NCBI RefSeq assembly: GCF_026163695.1
Contig: NZ_JAOTID010000010.1
Span: 1-64,000 of the forward strand
DNA length: 64,000 bases
Source of the DNA: Shumkonia mesophila
GTDB lineage: Bacteria; Pseudomonadota; Alphaproteobacteria; Rhodospirillales; Shumkoniaceae
Reading direction: 5' to 3'
Position numbers and translations under genes: made by a program. Positions 1-8,137 of this stretch are shown here, piece after piece. Below the pieces are notes generated by a model. The model was not told where the DNA came from. It worked only from the letters and a program-made list of their open reading frames with translations, and made no database searches. Position 1 is the first letter of the stretch; each line of letters starts with the position of its first letter.

Positions 1-2
1 TG

Positions 3-77
3 AGCGAGCTCAAACAGGGCATCGAAAACATCCAGAAAATCGAAGATTCCGCCCCCATGCTCTCCCAACTCGACTAG
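3..77 (+). CDS. C-terminal tail of an unidentified upstream gene (5' partial)
   Basis: An open frame enters from the left edge and ends at the TAG at 75-77. The 24 visible residues end in SAPMLSQLD and are hydrophilic and probably helical (ELKQGIENIQKIED). The stop lies 23 bases before the ATG of the sensor kinase at 101, so the two could be co-transcribed. Too little is present to name a family. Confidence 0.45.
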   Translation, partial: SELKQGIENIQKIEDSAPMLSQLD

Positions 78-100
78 CGCCCACGGCATCGGAGGGGCGA

Positions 101-2581
101 ATGGCACCTACAAAAAAAGCGGGGGAAATACAGGGTTGGCTGGAGTTCGGCGAAGATTTTGCGGGTCCCGCCGAAGGGCGAGAGGCGCGGCGTCGTGGCC
201 GCAAGCCTTCCGACCCAGAGACGCCGGATACCGATAGTTCCCGGGACGAGGCGCACGCCTTCAATACCGAACTCCTGCGCTCGCTGCTGATGTCGACAGG
301 CGAGGGCATCTATGGGATCGACCTGGCGGGAAGGTGCACGTTCTGCAACCCGTCGGCGGTTCGCCTGCTGGGATTTTCCGATGCCGCGGAACTGGTCGGA
401 AAGCAGATCCACGATCTCATCCACAGCCGTCGCGCCGATGGCAGCCCCCGCGATCCCGACGATTGCCGCATTCTCCAGGGCATGCGGGAACGGCAAGGCA
501 TCCACGTCGACGACGAGGTGTTCTGGCGATGCGACGGCCAACCCATCCCGGTCGAATATCGGTCCCAGCCGGTCTTTCGTAACGGCGCGGTCGTCGGCGC
601 CGTCGTCAGCTTCGCCGACATCGCGGAACGCAAGCGCGCCGAGGAAGCGATGCGGGCCAGCGAAGAGAGGTTCCGCAGCATCTTCGAGCAGACCTCCGTT
701 GGTATGGCCATCTTCAATCCGGACGGCCGCTATCTGACGGTGAACCGGGCCTTTCGGGAAATGCTCGGCTATACCGAGGAAGAGCTTCTCCTGCGGAAGT
801 ACGACGAGATCACCTTCGAGGACGACCGCAAGGCCAGCCGCGAAAGGAACCGCCGCGTCCGTGCCGGCAAGCTCGACCGCTTCGAGGTCGAGAAGCGCTA
901 TGTGCGCAAGGACGGCCGCGTCATCTGGGTAGTCTTGAGCGCCTCGACCATTCGCGACGCCGACGGCGTGCCGATTTTCAATATCCGCCAGATTCAGGAC
1001 ATTACGGAGCGCAAACAGGCGGTCGAAGCCGTCCGCGACAGCGAGGCGCGCTTCCGGGCGGTGATCGACAACTCGCCGGCGGCGGTTTGTTTGCGGAGCG
1101 TCGACGGGCGCTATGTGCTGTTCAACCGTGAATTCGAGAAGAGACATGGCGTGCGCCTGGAAGAGGCGGTGGGCAAGCACGCCGACGACATGGCCCAGCC
1201 GGAGGTTGCGCGGGCCATTTCCCTGAACGACGAGGTGGTGCTCGATACCGCGATGCCCTGCGAGTACGAGGTGGAGTTTCCCGACCAGCACAACGTCATG
1301 CGCACGGGATTCACCAACAAGTTTCCCATTTTCGGCTCGATGGGCGAGGTGGTGGGCATCGGCTCCATCTGCGCGGACATGACCGACCACAAGCAGATGG
1401 AAGAAAAGCTTCGCCACGCCCAGAAGCTGGAAGCGGTCGGTCAATTGACCGGCGGCGTTGCCCATGACTTCAACAATATCCTCGCGGTCATCCTGACCAA
1501 CCTCGAATTCCTCGAGGAGGATCTGGCCGGCAACGAATCGCATCGCGAAATCATCTCGGAAGCCATCCGGGCCGTCCACCGGGGCGCCAAGCTGACGGAG
1601 CGCCTGTTGGCTTTCTCGCGCAAGCAGCCGCTCAATCCGAAAACGCTGGATTTGGTCAGCGTGCTTTCGGACATGGTCGAACTGCTGCGCCGCACGCTGG
1701 GGGAAACCATCACCGTGCAGACGGCCTTCCCCGGCGACCTGTGCCCGGTCTTCGTCGATCGCAATCAGTTCGAGAACGCCATCCTCAATCTCGCCGTCAA
1801 TGCCCGCGACGCCATGAAACAGCGAGGCGGCAAACTGGAAATTCTTTGCACCAACCGGAAGATCGTCCATCGGGCCTCGGGGCGCATCAACGAGATGCCG
1901 TCCGGCCAGTACGTATGCGTCGAGATCAGGGATAACGGCGACGGCATGACGCCCGAGGTGATCGAGCGCGCTTTCGAACCGTTTTTCACCACCAAGAAGA
2001 CGGGGGAGGGCAGCGGCCTCGGTCTCAGCATGGTCTACGGTTTCGCCAACCAGTCCGGCGGCGCCGTGACCATTTCCAGCGTGGTGGGGATGGGCACCTC
2101 GGTCAAGCTCTTCCTTCCGGCCGTTCCCCCCGGCAGCCGCGTGGCGGCTGCCGAGGCGGATTCGGCGGATGATCCCGGCGCGGCGGGGCTGCCGCGCGGC
2201 AGCGAGACCATCCTGGTGGTCGAGGATGACGTCGACGTCGGTTCCTCGGCGCAGCGCACGCTGGCCAGTCTCGGCTATCAGGTGTTCTGGGCATCGGACG
2301 CCCGCGGCGCCCTCGAGGTCCTGCAGGGCGACCAGCGTATCGACCTGTTGTTTTCCGACGTCATCATGCCCGGCGGCATCGACGGCCGCGAACTCGCCGA
2401 AGAGGCGCGCAAACTGCTGCCCGAGTTGAAGATCATCCTGACCTCGGGGTATGCCGCCGGAAAGCTCAACCTGATCGAGCTCGACGCCATCGGTATCGGC
2501 TTCATTTCCAAGCCCTACACCCGCCGGACGCTGGCGGAAGCCGTACGCTCGACGCTGGGGGATGCCGACAACGCCGGCTGA
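101..2581 (+). CDS. Hybrid sensor histidine kinase with three PAS domains and a C-terminal receiver
   Basis: An 826-residue, apparently soluble hybrid kinase: there is no signal peptide or membrane segment. A variable N-terminus (1-55) precedes PAS domains at about 57-178, 187-310 and 313-435. The HisKA segment contains GGVAHDFNNILAV with the phospho-accepting His455, of the HDFNN type common in hybrid kinases. The ATPase domain shows an N-box (NLAVNARDAM), DNGDGM and GSGLGLSMVYG. The receiver at about 705-823 has the acidic pair VVEDD, the phospho-acceptor Asp753 in FSDVIMPG, and SKPYT. The likely path is His455 to Asp753, then to an unidentified phosphotransfer protein. No cofactor-binding signature is obvious in the PAS domains, so the stimulus is unknown. 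It sits beside a beta-lactamase gene but no response regulator with a DNA-binding domain is adjacent. Confidence 0.93.
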   Translation: MAPTKKAGEIQGWLEFGEDFAGPAEGREARRRGRKPSDPETPDTDSSRDEAHAFNTELLRSLLMSTGEGIYGIDLAGRCTFCNPSAVRLLGFSDAAELVGKQIHDLIHSRRADGSPRDPDDCRILQGMRERQGIHVDDEVFWRCDGQPIPVEYRSQPVFRNGAVVGAVVSFADIAERKRAEEAMRASEERFRSIFEQTSVGMAIFNPDGRYLTVNRAFREMLGYTEEELLLRKYDEITFEDDRKASRERNRRVRAGKLDRFEVEKRYVRKDGRVIWVVLSASTIRDADGVPIFNIRQIQDITERKQAVEAVRDSEARFRAVIDNSPAAVCLRSVDGRYVLFNREFEKRHGVRLEEAVGKHADDMAQPEVARAISLNDEVVLDTAMPCEYEVEFPDQHNVMRTGFTNKFPIFGSMGEVVGIGSICADMTDHKQMEEKLRHAQKLEAVGQLTGGVAHDFNNILAVILTNLEFLEEDLAGNESHREIISEAIRAVHRGAKLTERLLAFSRKQPLNPKTLDLVSVLSDMVELLRRTLGETITVQTAFPGDLCPVFVDRNQFENAILNLAVNARDAMKQRGGKLEILCTNRKIVHRASGRINEMPSGQYVCVEIRDNGDGMTPEVIERAFEPFFTTKKTGEGSGLGLSMVYGFANQSGGAVTISSVVGMGTSVKLFLPAVPPGSRVAAAEADSADDPGAAGLPRGSETILVVEDDVDVGSSAQRTLASLGYQVFWASDARGALEVLQGDQRIDLLFSDVIMPGGIDGRELAEEARKLLPELKIILTSGYAAGKLNLIELDAIGIGFISKPYTRRTLAEAVRSTLGDADNAG

Positions 2582-2707
2582 GTTGCCGCCGGCGCCAAGT
2601 GCCGTCCAAATTCCGCCCCATTGTCGCCCCAAAGCGATCACGAATGGCCCCTACGGTTCAGTGGCCGGCGGGAGTCGCCGACTTTTTTTCCTTCAAGGAG
2701 TCCATCG

Positions 2708-3511
2708 ATGTCGTTATCGCGAATGTCCATCGGTCTGGCCGGGGCCGTTCTTCTGCTTGCCTCCACTGGGGTTGCCGTCGCCGAGACCGTCTCGACGCGT
2801 CCCGACCTGATGGCGCTTTTCAAGGCCGAGGGCGTGACCGGAACTTTCGTTTTGTTGGATGTCGCCGAGGAGCGCATGACCATCGTCAACGACAAGCGCG
2901 CCGAGCGCCGTTATACGCCCGCCTCGACCTTCAAGATCGCCAACAGCCTGATTGCGTTGGACACCGGCGCGGTGACCGATGTCGACGAAGTCATTCCGTA
3001 CGGCGGCAAGCCGCAAATGGTCAAGGCGTGGGAACGCGACATGTCCCTGCGCGAGGCCATCGCCGTTTCCAACGTCGCGGTCTATCAGGAAGTCGCGCGT
3101 CGCGTCGGGCTCGCGCGGATGACCGCGATGTTGGAACAGTTGGGCTATGGCGATTGCAATCCAGGTCCGGTGGTCGACCGTTTCTGGCTGGACGGCCCGC
3201 TGGCGATCAGTGCCATAGAGCAAACCCGCTTTGTTGCCGCCCTTGCCACGAACACCCTGCAACTGTCGGCGCGCAGTCAGGCTCTGGTGCGCGAAATCAT
3301 GCCTTTCGAGGAGATCGGCGGCGCCCGTCTTTACGGCAAGACGGGATGGCTTTTCGGAAAAAACCCGCAGCTCGGCTGGTACACCGGCTGGGTCGAACGG
3401 GACGGCGCAATTCGCGCCTTCGCCCTCAACATCGACATGACGGGCTCCGAGCAGGCCAAACTGCGCATTCCGCTCGCCAAGGCTTTTCTGGGAAAACTCG
3501 GAGCGCTGTAA
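2708..3511 (+). CDS. Class D (OXA-type) beta-lactamase family serine hydrolase, secreted
   Basis: A 267-residue protein starting at ATG 2708, preceded by AAGGAG at 2695-2700; an upstream in-frame start at 2621 lacks such a site. The signal peptide ends near TGVAVAET (about residue 22). Class D motifs are in order: S73-T-F-K76 (acylated serine and the lysine normally carboxylated), S121-N-V, FWLDGPL, and K211-T-G-W. The third class D motif, usually Y-G-N, reads Y147-G-D here. Length fits OXA enzymes (about 250-275). The periplasmic role would be hydrolysis of penicillin-like beta-lactams, though a BlaR-like sensor role cannot be excluded from fold alone; a sensor would normally carry membrane and protease parts that are absent here. 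It is followed directly by a strong terminator. Confidence 0.88.
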   Translation: MSLSRMSIGLAGAVLLLASTGVAVAETVSTRPDLMALFKAEGVTGTFVLLDVAEERMTIVNDKRAERRYTPASTFKIANSLIALDTGAVTDVDEVIPYGGKPQMVKAWERDMSLREAIAVSNVAVYQEVARRVGLARMTAMLEQLGYGDCNPGPVVDRFWLDGPLAISAIEQTRFVAALATNTLQLSARSQALVREIMPFEEIGGARLYGKTGWLFGKNPQLGWYTGWVERDGAIRAFALNIDMTGSEQAKLRIPLAKAFLGKLGAL

Positions 3512-3527
3512 GCCGAGAGCCGCCCGA

Positions 3528-3571
3528 ATGACGAACCCCTCGGCGCCGTCCGGTGCCGAGGGGTTCGTCAT
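3528..3571 (+). terminator. Intrinsic terminator after the beta-lactamase gene
   Basis: A perfect 17-bp inverted repeat (3528-3544 with 3555-3571; inner arms CCCCTCGGC/GCCGAGGGG) with a 10-base loop, beginning 17 bases after the beta-lactamase stop. The trailing T-run is short (TTTCGT), so it may work in both directions between this gene and the convergent dehydratase gene that ends at 3593. Confidence 0.75.
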
Positions 3572-3592
3572 TTCGTCAGCGGTGCCGACGCG

Positions 3593-5317
3593 TCACGGTG
3601 TCTTGTCGGTAAACGGCCGGCGGGTCAGGAAGTCGAAGTCGCACCCCTCGTCGGCCTGCTGGACGTGGTCGAGGAACAGCTTGCGATAGCCCCGCAAGCT
3701 GTCGTCCGCCGGCCGGGCCGGCAGCCGTTCGCGGCGCTTGTCCAGTTCCTCGTCAGAAACCAACAGGTCCAGGCTGCGCGCTTCGACGTCCAGGCGGATC
3801 TGATCGCCGGTGCACACCAGCGCCAAGGGGCCGCCCGCCGCCGCTTCGGGGCAGATATGAAGGACGATGGAGCCGAAGGCGGTACCGCTCATCCGGGCGT
3901 CGGACATGCGGAGCATGTCCTTGACGCCTTTCTCGGCCAGCTTCCTCGGGATCGGAATGTAGCCGGCCTCGGGCATGCCCGGGGCGCCGATGGGCCCGGC
4001 GTTGCGCATGACCAGAATGTCGTCCGCTCCGACGTCGAGCGCCGGATCGTCGATCTTGTTGGTCATGTCTTCGATGTTTTCGAAGACGACGGCCCGCCCG
4101 GTGAACTTCTGGAACTTGGCGCCGGCCGCGGACTGCTTGAAGATGGCACCGCGCGGCGCCAGGTTGCCGCGCAGCACGGCGATGCCGCCGCTGGCGCTGA
4201 GCGGCTTGTCGATCGGCCGGATGATCTGTTGCGTCCAGGGCTTCGGCGCGGCGTCGATCTCCTCGCCCAGCGTGCGGCCGGAAACGGTCATGCAGTCGAG
4301 GTTCAGCAGGTGCTTGATCTCGCGCAGCACGACGCGCAACCCGCCGGCCTTGTGGAAGTCGTCCATGTAGCCGACGCCCGAGGGCTTGAGGTCGACCAGC
4401 ACAGGCGTCTCGCGGCCCATGCGGTCGAAGGCGTCGAGGTCGACCTTGATGCCAAGCCGGCCGGCCACCGCCGTCATGTGGACGATGCCGTTGGTCGAGC
4501 CGCCGATCGCCATGAGGATTCGCAGAGAGTTGGCGATCGATTTGGGGGTGATGATCTTGTCGGGCGTCAGGCCTTCGGCCGCCATCTGGACGGCGCGCCG
4601 TCCAGCCTCCTCGGCGTGACGCATGCGGTCGGCGTTGACCGCCGGGATGGTGGCGCCGCCGGGCAGCATCATGCCCAACGCCTCGGTCATGCAGGCCATC
4701 GTGCTGGCCGTTCCCATGACGCCGCAGAAGCCGACCGAGGGGACCAACTCGCCGCTGATCTCGTTGATCTCGTCCTTGTCGATCTGTCCGGCCCGGTGCA
4801 TGCCCCACAGCCGCCGGCAGTCGGTGCAGGCGCCGATCCGTTCGGCGCCGTGGGTACCGCTCAGCATCGGACCGCTGACGACGACGATGGCCGGCAGGTT
4901 GGCGCTGGCGGCGGCCATCAGCTGGGCCGGTACGGTTTTGTCGCAGCCGCCGATGAGGATCACCGCGTCCATCGGCTGGGCGCGGATCATTTCCTCGGTG
5001 TCCATCGCCATCAGGTTGCGCAGGAACATGCTGGTCGGGTGGGCGAAGGATTCGTGCAGCGAGATGGTGGGGAAGTCGACGGGAAGGCCGCCGGCCAGCA
5101 TGACGCCGCGTTTGATCGCCTTCATCAGTTCCGGCACGTTGCCGTGGCAGGCGTTGTAGCCGCTATACGTGTTGGCGATGCCGATTACCGGCAGTTCGAG
5201 GGCGGCGTCCGAATATCCCATCGCCTTGATGAAGGCCTTGCGGAGGAAGAGGGAGAATTCAGAGTCGCCATAGCTGGTCAGACCCTTGCGCATGCCTTTG
5301 TTGGTCGGCTTTTTCAT
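3593..5317 (-). CDS. IlvD/Edd family sugar-acid dehydratase (arabinonate/xylonate dehydratase-like)
   Basis: A 574-residue [Fe-S] dehydratase of the IlvD/Edd family. Three cysteines at cluster positions are visible: C57 (NACHGN), C125 (GGCDKT) and C198 (GFCGVMGTASTM). The NACHGN context and MKKPxxKGMRKGLTSYGD N-terminus fit the sugar-acid branch (L-arabinonate, D-xylonate and related dehydratases) better than the branched-chain amino acid enzyme, whose usual neighbours are absent. The reaction would remove water from an aldonate to give a 2-keto-3-deoxy sugar acid. It is divergent from a DapA-family enzyme that could process such a product, and a GntR regulator follows. The exact substrate cannot be read from sequence alone. 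Confidence 0.88.
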   Translation of the reverse strand: MKKPTNKGMRKGLTSYGDSEFSLFLRKAFIKAMGYSDAALELPVIGIANTYSGYNACHGNVPELMKAIKRGVMLAGGLPVDFPTISLHESFAHPTSMFLRNLMAMDTEEMIRAQPMDAVILIGGCDKTVPAQLMAAASANLPAIVVVSGPMLSGTHGAERIGACTDCRRLWGMHRAGQIDKDEINEISGELVPSVGFCGVMGTASTMACMTEALGMMLPGGATIPAVNADRMRHAEEAGRRAVQMAAEGLTPDKIITPKSIANSLRILMAIGGSTNGIVHMTAVAGRLGIKVDLDAFDRMGRETPVLVDLKPSGVGYMDDFHKAGGLRVVLREIKHLLNLDCMTVSGRTLGEEIDAAPKPWTQQIIRPIDKPLSASGGIAVLRGNLAPRGAIFKQSAAGAKFQKFTGRAVVFENIEDMTNKIDDPALDVGADDILVMRNAGPIGAPGMPEAGYIPIPRKLAEKGVKDMLRMSDARMSGTAFGSIVLHICPEAAAGGPLALVCTGDQIRLDVEARSLDLLVSDEELDKRRERLPARPADDSLRGYRKLFLDHVQQADEGCDFDFLTRRPFTDKTP

Positions 5318-5437
5318 GGCTGTTTCCTCGTCGCAGGCTCTCGGCGCCCCGGTGATGTGATTTACGGAAGCGCCGGCGGAAGGCTAGGTTCCGTGCCTGC
5401 GCTACAGGCCCTTAGGACAGACCAAAAACGCCATGAC

Positions 5438-5461
5438 GTCAACAAAATTGTTGACAATTTT
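5438..5461. promoter_or_regulatory. Overlapping palindromic operator in the divergent dehydratase/lyase promoter region
   Basis: The 344-base gap between the divergent genes holds two interlocked perfect inverted repeats: GTCAACAAAATTGTTGAC at 5438-5455 (8-bp arms, 2-base centre) and AAAATTGTTGACAATTTT at 5444-5461 (8-bp arms, 2-base centre). The wider block is bounded by CGCCAT/ATGGCG. TTGT-N2-ACAA is the kind of half-site pair bound by FadR-type GntR regulators, and such a gene begins at 6758. The site lies about 120-140 bases upstream of the dehydratase start and 200 bases upstream of the lyase start. I see nothing else distinctive in the gap. Confidence 0.6.
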
Positions 5462-5661
5462 GATGGCGCCAAGGATGGTTTATCGCGGTGCCGAGGGACC
5501 TCCGGGCACCGGAGTTTCGGCGATCGAGGAGACTGGCGGATGGCGTCTGAGCGGGACGGCCGGTGCCCGCCCTCTTTTGTCGCGTGCGAGATATGGATAA
5601 AGTGTCCCGCCACAACAAAGACCCCGCCGGTCTTGGCACCGGCGGAATGATGAGGAAAAGA

Positions 5662-6570
5662 ATGATGGAACGGAAAAGATTCCAAGGCGTACTGGTCCCG
5701 GCCCTGACCCCTTTCAAGGCTGATTTGAGCCCCGACAAAGAAAGGTTCGTCAAGCATTGCCGCTGGCTGTTCGACCAGGGCGTGGACGGCCTGGCCCCGT
5801 TCGGGACGACCAGCGAAGCGAATTCGATGTCGGCCGAAGAGCGGATGGAACTGCTGGAAGCGATGATCGAGGGTGGGGTCCCCGCGGCGAAGCTGATGCC
5901 GGGAACCGGCACCTGCAACATCACCGAAAGCCTGAAGCTGACCAAGCACGCGGCGTCGCTCAAATGCGGCGGCGTCCTCATGCTGCCGCCCTTCTATTAC
6001 AAGGGGATGTCGGACCAGGGGTTGTTCAACGCCTTCTCCGAGGTATTCCAGCGGGTCGGCGATTCCAGCCTGCAGGTTTACCTCTATCACATCCCGCCGC
6101 AGACCGGCGTGCCGATCTCGCTCAAGCTGATCGAGATGCTGGTCAAGGCCTATCCGAACACCGTGGTCGGCCTCAAGGACAGTGGCGGTGATTGGAACAA
6201 TACGGCGGCCATTCTGTCGAACTTCCCCGGCTTCACCGTGTTCCCCGGTTCCGAGGTGTTCCTGCTGCAGGGTATGCGGGCCGGCGGCGCCGGCTGCATC
6301 ACTGCCACCGGCAATGCCAATCCGGCGGGCATCCGCGAAGTTTTCGCCAAGTGGAAGACGGATCAGGCTGACGACCTGCAGAACCGGATCACCGAGGTTC
6401 GCAAGACGATCCAGGCCTATCCGATGATTCCGGCGTTGAAGCAGATGGTGGCGCATTTCTTCAAGGCGCCGGGTTGGGAGCAGGTGCGCCCGCCGATGGT
6501 CAAGTTGGACGACGCGCGGACGGCCAGTCTTCTTGCCGACCTGAAGAAAGTCGACTTCAAGATGGCCTAG
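5662..6570 (+). CDS. Dihydrodipicolinate synthase/N-acetylneuraminate lyase family protein
   Basis: A 302-residue class I aldolase-type TIM barrel. The start ATG at 5662 follows GAGGAAA at 5652-5658. Family signatures are GTTSEANSMSAEER near the N-terminus, Y142 in YLYHIP, and the Schiff-base lysine K172 in VGLKDSGGD. Its pairing with an IlvD/Edd dehydratase and a GntR regulator argues for a catabolic 2-keto-3-deoxy sugar-acid aldolase or dehydratase rather than lysine biosynthesis (DapA). In azospirilla-type oxidative pentose pathways a member of this family dehydrates 2-keto-3-deoxypentonate to 2-oxoglutarate semialdehyde; that role is possible here but unproven. Confidence 0.85.
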   Translation: MMERKRFQGVLVPALTPFKADLSPDKERFVKHCRWLFDQGVDGLAPFGTTSEANSMSAEERMELLEAMIEGGVPAAKLMPGTGTCNITESLKLTKHAASLKCGGVLMLPPFYYKGMSDQGLFNAFSEVFQRVGDSSLQVYLYHIPPQTGVPISLKLIEMLVKAYPNTVVGLKDSGGDWNNTAAILSNFPGFTVFPGSEVFLLQGMRAGGAGCITATGNANPAGIREVFAKWKTDQADDLQNRITEVRKTIQAYPMIPALKQMVAHFFKAPGWEQVRPPMVKLDDARTASLLADLKKVDFKMA

Positions 6571-6757
6571 GTGCCGCGAAAGGCCGGTTTGCGGCGGCCG
6601 GAAATCGGCCTTCGGAAGTCGGCCTTCGCCGGTGGGCCATCGAAGCGTGTTCCGCGGGTCGGACTGGACAGGGCATCGCCCGGAAATTCGGTCCGGCCCG
6701 CGGGTTCTTTGGAGGCGCCGCGACCAGGTATGCGGCAATGGCCGGGGGCCATCGGGG

Positions 6758-7417
6758 ATGCTAGGAACCGTCGAAGCGCTGACGCTGGTCGTCGAACAGC
6801 TGGAAGAGGACATCGTTTTCGGACGGTTGCGGCCTCGCGAGCGGCTGGTCGAGGAGGAACTCGTCGAGCGCTTCGGGGTCAAGCGGCACATCATTCGCCA
6901 GGCGCTTCTCGAGCTGGAACGCATTGGCATCGTGGTGCGTTTGCGCGGCAAGGGCGCGCGGGTGTGCGAATTCACGCCCCACGAGGTGGAGCAGCTCTAC
7001 TCCATCCGCGAACTGCTGGAACTCAAGGCGGCCAGCATGATTCCGCTGCCCGCCGACAAGGAATTGATCAGGGAACTGACGGCCATCCACCGCTCGCACG
7101 CCAAGGCGGTCGAGGTGGGGGACCTGAAAACCATATACCGCTCGAATATCCGCTTCCATCAGGTCCTTTTCGCGGCCTGCGGCAATCCCTATCTGGCGGA
7201 AGCCATCAATCTTTTCGCCATGAAGTCGAACGTCATCCGTTTCTACGTGGGCCGCGATCCCCGGATGTTCGCGGGATCGCGCGACCAGCACGAGCGAATG
7301 ATCGAGGCGCTGAAGGCCGGTTCCCGCGAGGATCTGATCGAACTTTGCGTCAGCCATCTTCAGCCCTCGCCGAAGGCCTACATCGAGGCCTACAGGGCGC
7401 TGTTCGGGGAAGTTTGA
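6758..7417 (+). CDS. GntR-family (FCD-type) transcriptional regulator
   Basis: A 219-residue regulator. Residues 1-70 form a winged helix-turn-helix (LRPRERLVEEELVERFGVKRH, then IRQALLELERIGIV), and the remainder is an alpha-helical FCD-type effector domain with the typical FHxxLFAACGNPYL and DQHERMIEALKAG segments. It lies 187 bases downstream of the DapA-family gene on the same strand, and the palindrome pair at 5438-5461 is its probable target. FCD regulators usually bind small carboxylates and release DNA, so a sugar acid or its keto-deoxy product is a reasonable inducer. The start at 6758 is the only in-frame ATG that leaves a normal N-terminus; its ribosome-binding site is poor. Confidence 0.85.
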   Translation: MLGTVEALTLVVEQLEEDIVFGRLRPRERLVEEELVERFGVKRHIIRQALLELERIGIVVRLRGKGARVCEFTPHEVEQLYSIRELLELKAASMIPLPADKELIRELTAIHRSHAKAVEVGDLKTIYRSNIRFHQVLFAACGNPYLAEAINLFAMKSNVIRFYVGRDPRMFAGSRDQHERMIEALKAGSREDLIELCVSHLQPSPKAYIEAYRALFGEV

Positions 7418-7463
7418 ACCCCGCTATGGGCCGCGAGGCCGATCGGGACAGGGAGACGAGCCC

Positions 7464-7667
7464 ATGCCGTTCATCCACATCAGACTGCTTGAGGGCGTTT
7501 CCGCCGAGAAGAAGGCGGAGGTCATCCGCAAGGTGACCGACATCATGGTCGACACGCTGGGCAAGAATCCCGCCACCACCATGGTGGTGATCGACGACGT
7601 ACCGACCGATAACTGGGGAATCGCCGGGCAGTCGGTGACCCAGATCCGCAAGGCCGCGAAGACCTGA
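7464..7667 (+). CDS. 4-oxalocrotonate tautomerase family protein
   Basis: A 67-residue protein beginning MPFIHIRLLEG; removal of Met would expose the catalytic N-terminal proline typical of the family. The KKAEVIRKVTDIMVDTLGKNPATTMVVIDDV segment matches the helix and second strand of the tautomerase fold. GGGACAGGGAGA precedes the ATG. Such enzymes interconvert enol and keto forms of 2-oxo acids, so it may assist the keto-deoxy acid chemistry of the upstream unit; that link rests only on position, 46 bases after the GntR gene. Confidence 0.85.
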   Translation: MPFIHIRLLEGVSAEKKAEVIRKVTDIMVDTLGKNPATTMVVIDDVPTDNWGIAGQSVTQIRKAAKT

Positions 7668-7696
7668 CGGCGCCGGCGCCCGTCGGGGGAACCGGA

Positions 7697-8137
7697 TTGC
7701 CCCTTCGCTGGCTCGGCGATCCTTCCCGTCTGCCGGCCGTGGCGGGGGCCTATGTTCTGTGCCTGGAACTGGCCGAACCGGTCCGGCTGCCGCCGCGGCG
7801 GTTCGCTGGCGTGCTGCCCGCCGGACGCTATCTGTATTTCGGCAGCGCCCGGGGACCGGGCGGCATTCGCGGCCGATGCGTCCGCCATTTCCGGCGACCC
7901 AAGAAAAGCCATTGGCATGTGGACTGGCTGACGGATGTAGCCGCTCGCATGACCGTGGCGGCTTTTCCCGGCCTCGGCGAATGCGATCTCGTCACCTGGA
8001 CACGGCAAGCAGGCGGGACGGCCATCTCCATACCGGTTCCCGGGTTCGGCAGCACCGACTGCCGCCGCTGCGCGGCCCATCTGCTGGTCTTGACGGGCGA
8101 ACTTCCGGCCGGCTTCTTCGACGGCCTTTACCAGTAG
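7697..8137 (+). CDS. Stand-alone DUF123 (GIY-YIG-like) protein
   Basis: A 146-residue protein matching the DUF123 pattern: GAYVLCLEL, RYLYFGSARGPGG, RCVRHFRRPKKSHWHVDWL, GECDLV and a C-terminal GFGSTDCRRCAAHL. The Cys/His pairs suggest a metal site. DUF123 is known as a single-domain protein or fused to endonuclease III, and is distantly related to GIY-YIG nucleases, so a DNA-processing role is likely but unproven. The apparent start is TTG at 7697. Its last 10 bases overlap the end of the convergent dehydrogenase gene. Confidence 0.75.
   Translation: MPLRWLGDPSRLPAVAGAYVLCLELAEPVRLPPRRFAGVLPAGRYLYFGSARGPGGIRGRCVRHFRRPKKSHWHVDWLTDVAARMTVAAFPGLGECDLVTWTRQAGGTAISIPVPGFGSTDCRRCAAHLLVLTGELPAGFFDGLYQ

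Noticed and set aside
74-2641. A long antisense open frame (855 codons) opposite the hybrid kinase
   Set aside because: It mirrors the codon positions of a clearly real kinase gene, is Ala/Gly/Arg/Asp-rich with no recognisable domain, and has no ribosome-binding site; long antisense frames are expected in GC-rich DNA.
3665-5650. A 661-codon frame opposite the IlvD/Edd dehydratase
   Set aside because: The sequence is low in hydrophobic residues and high in Gly, Arg, His and Asp, typical of the antisense of a GC-rich gene; the dehydratase itself has intact motifs.
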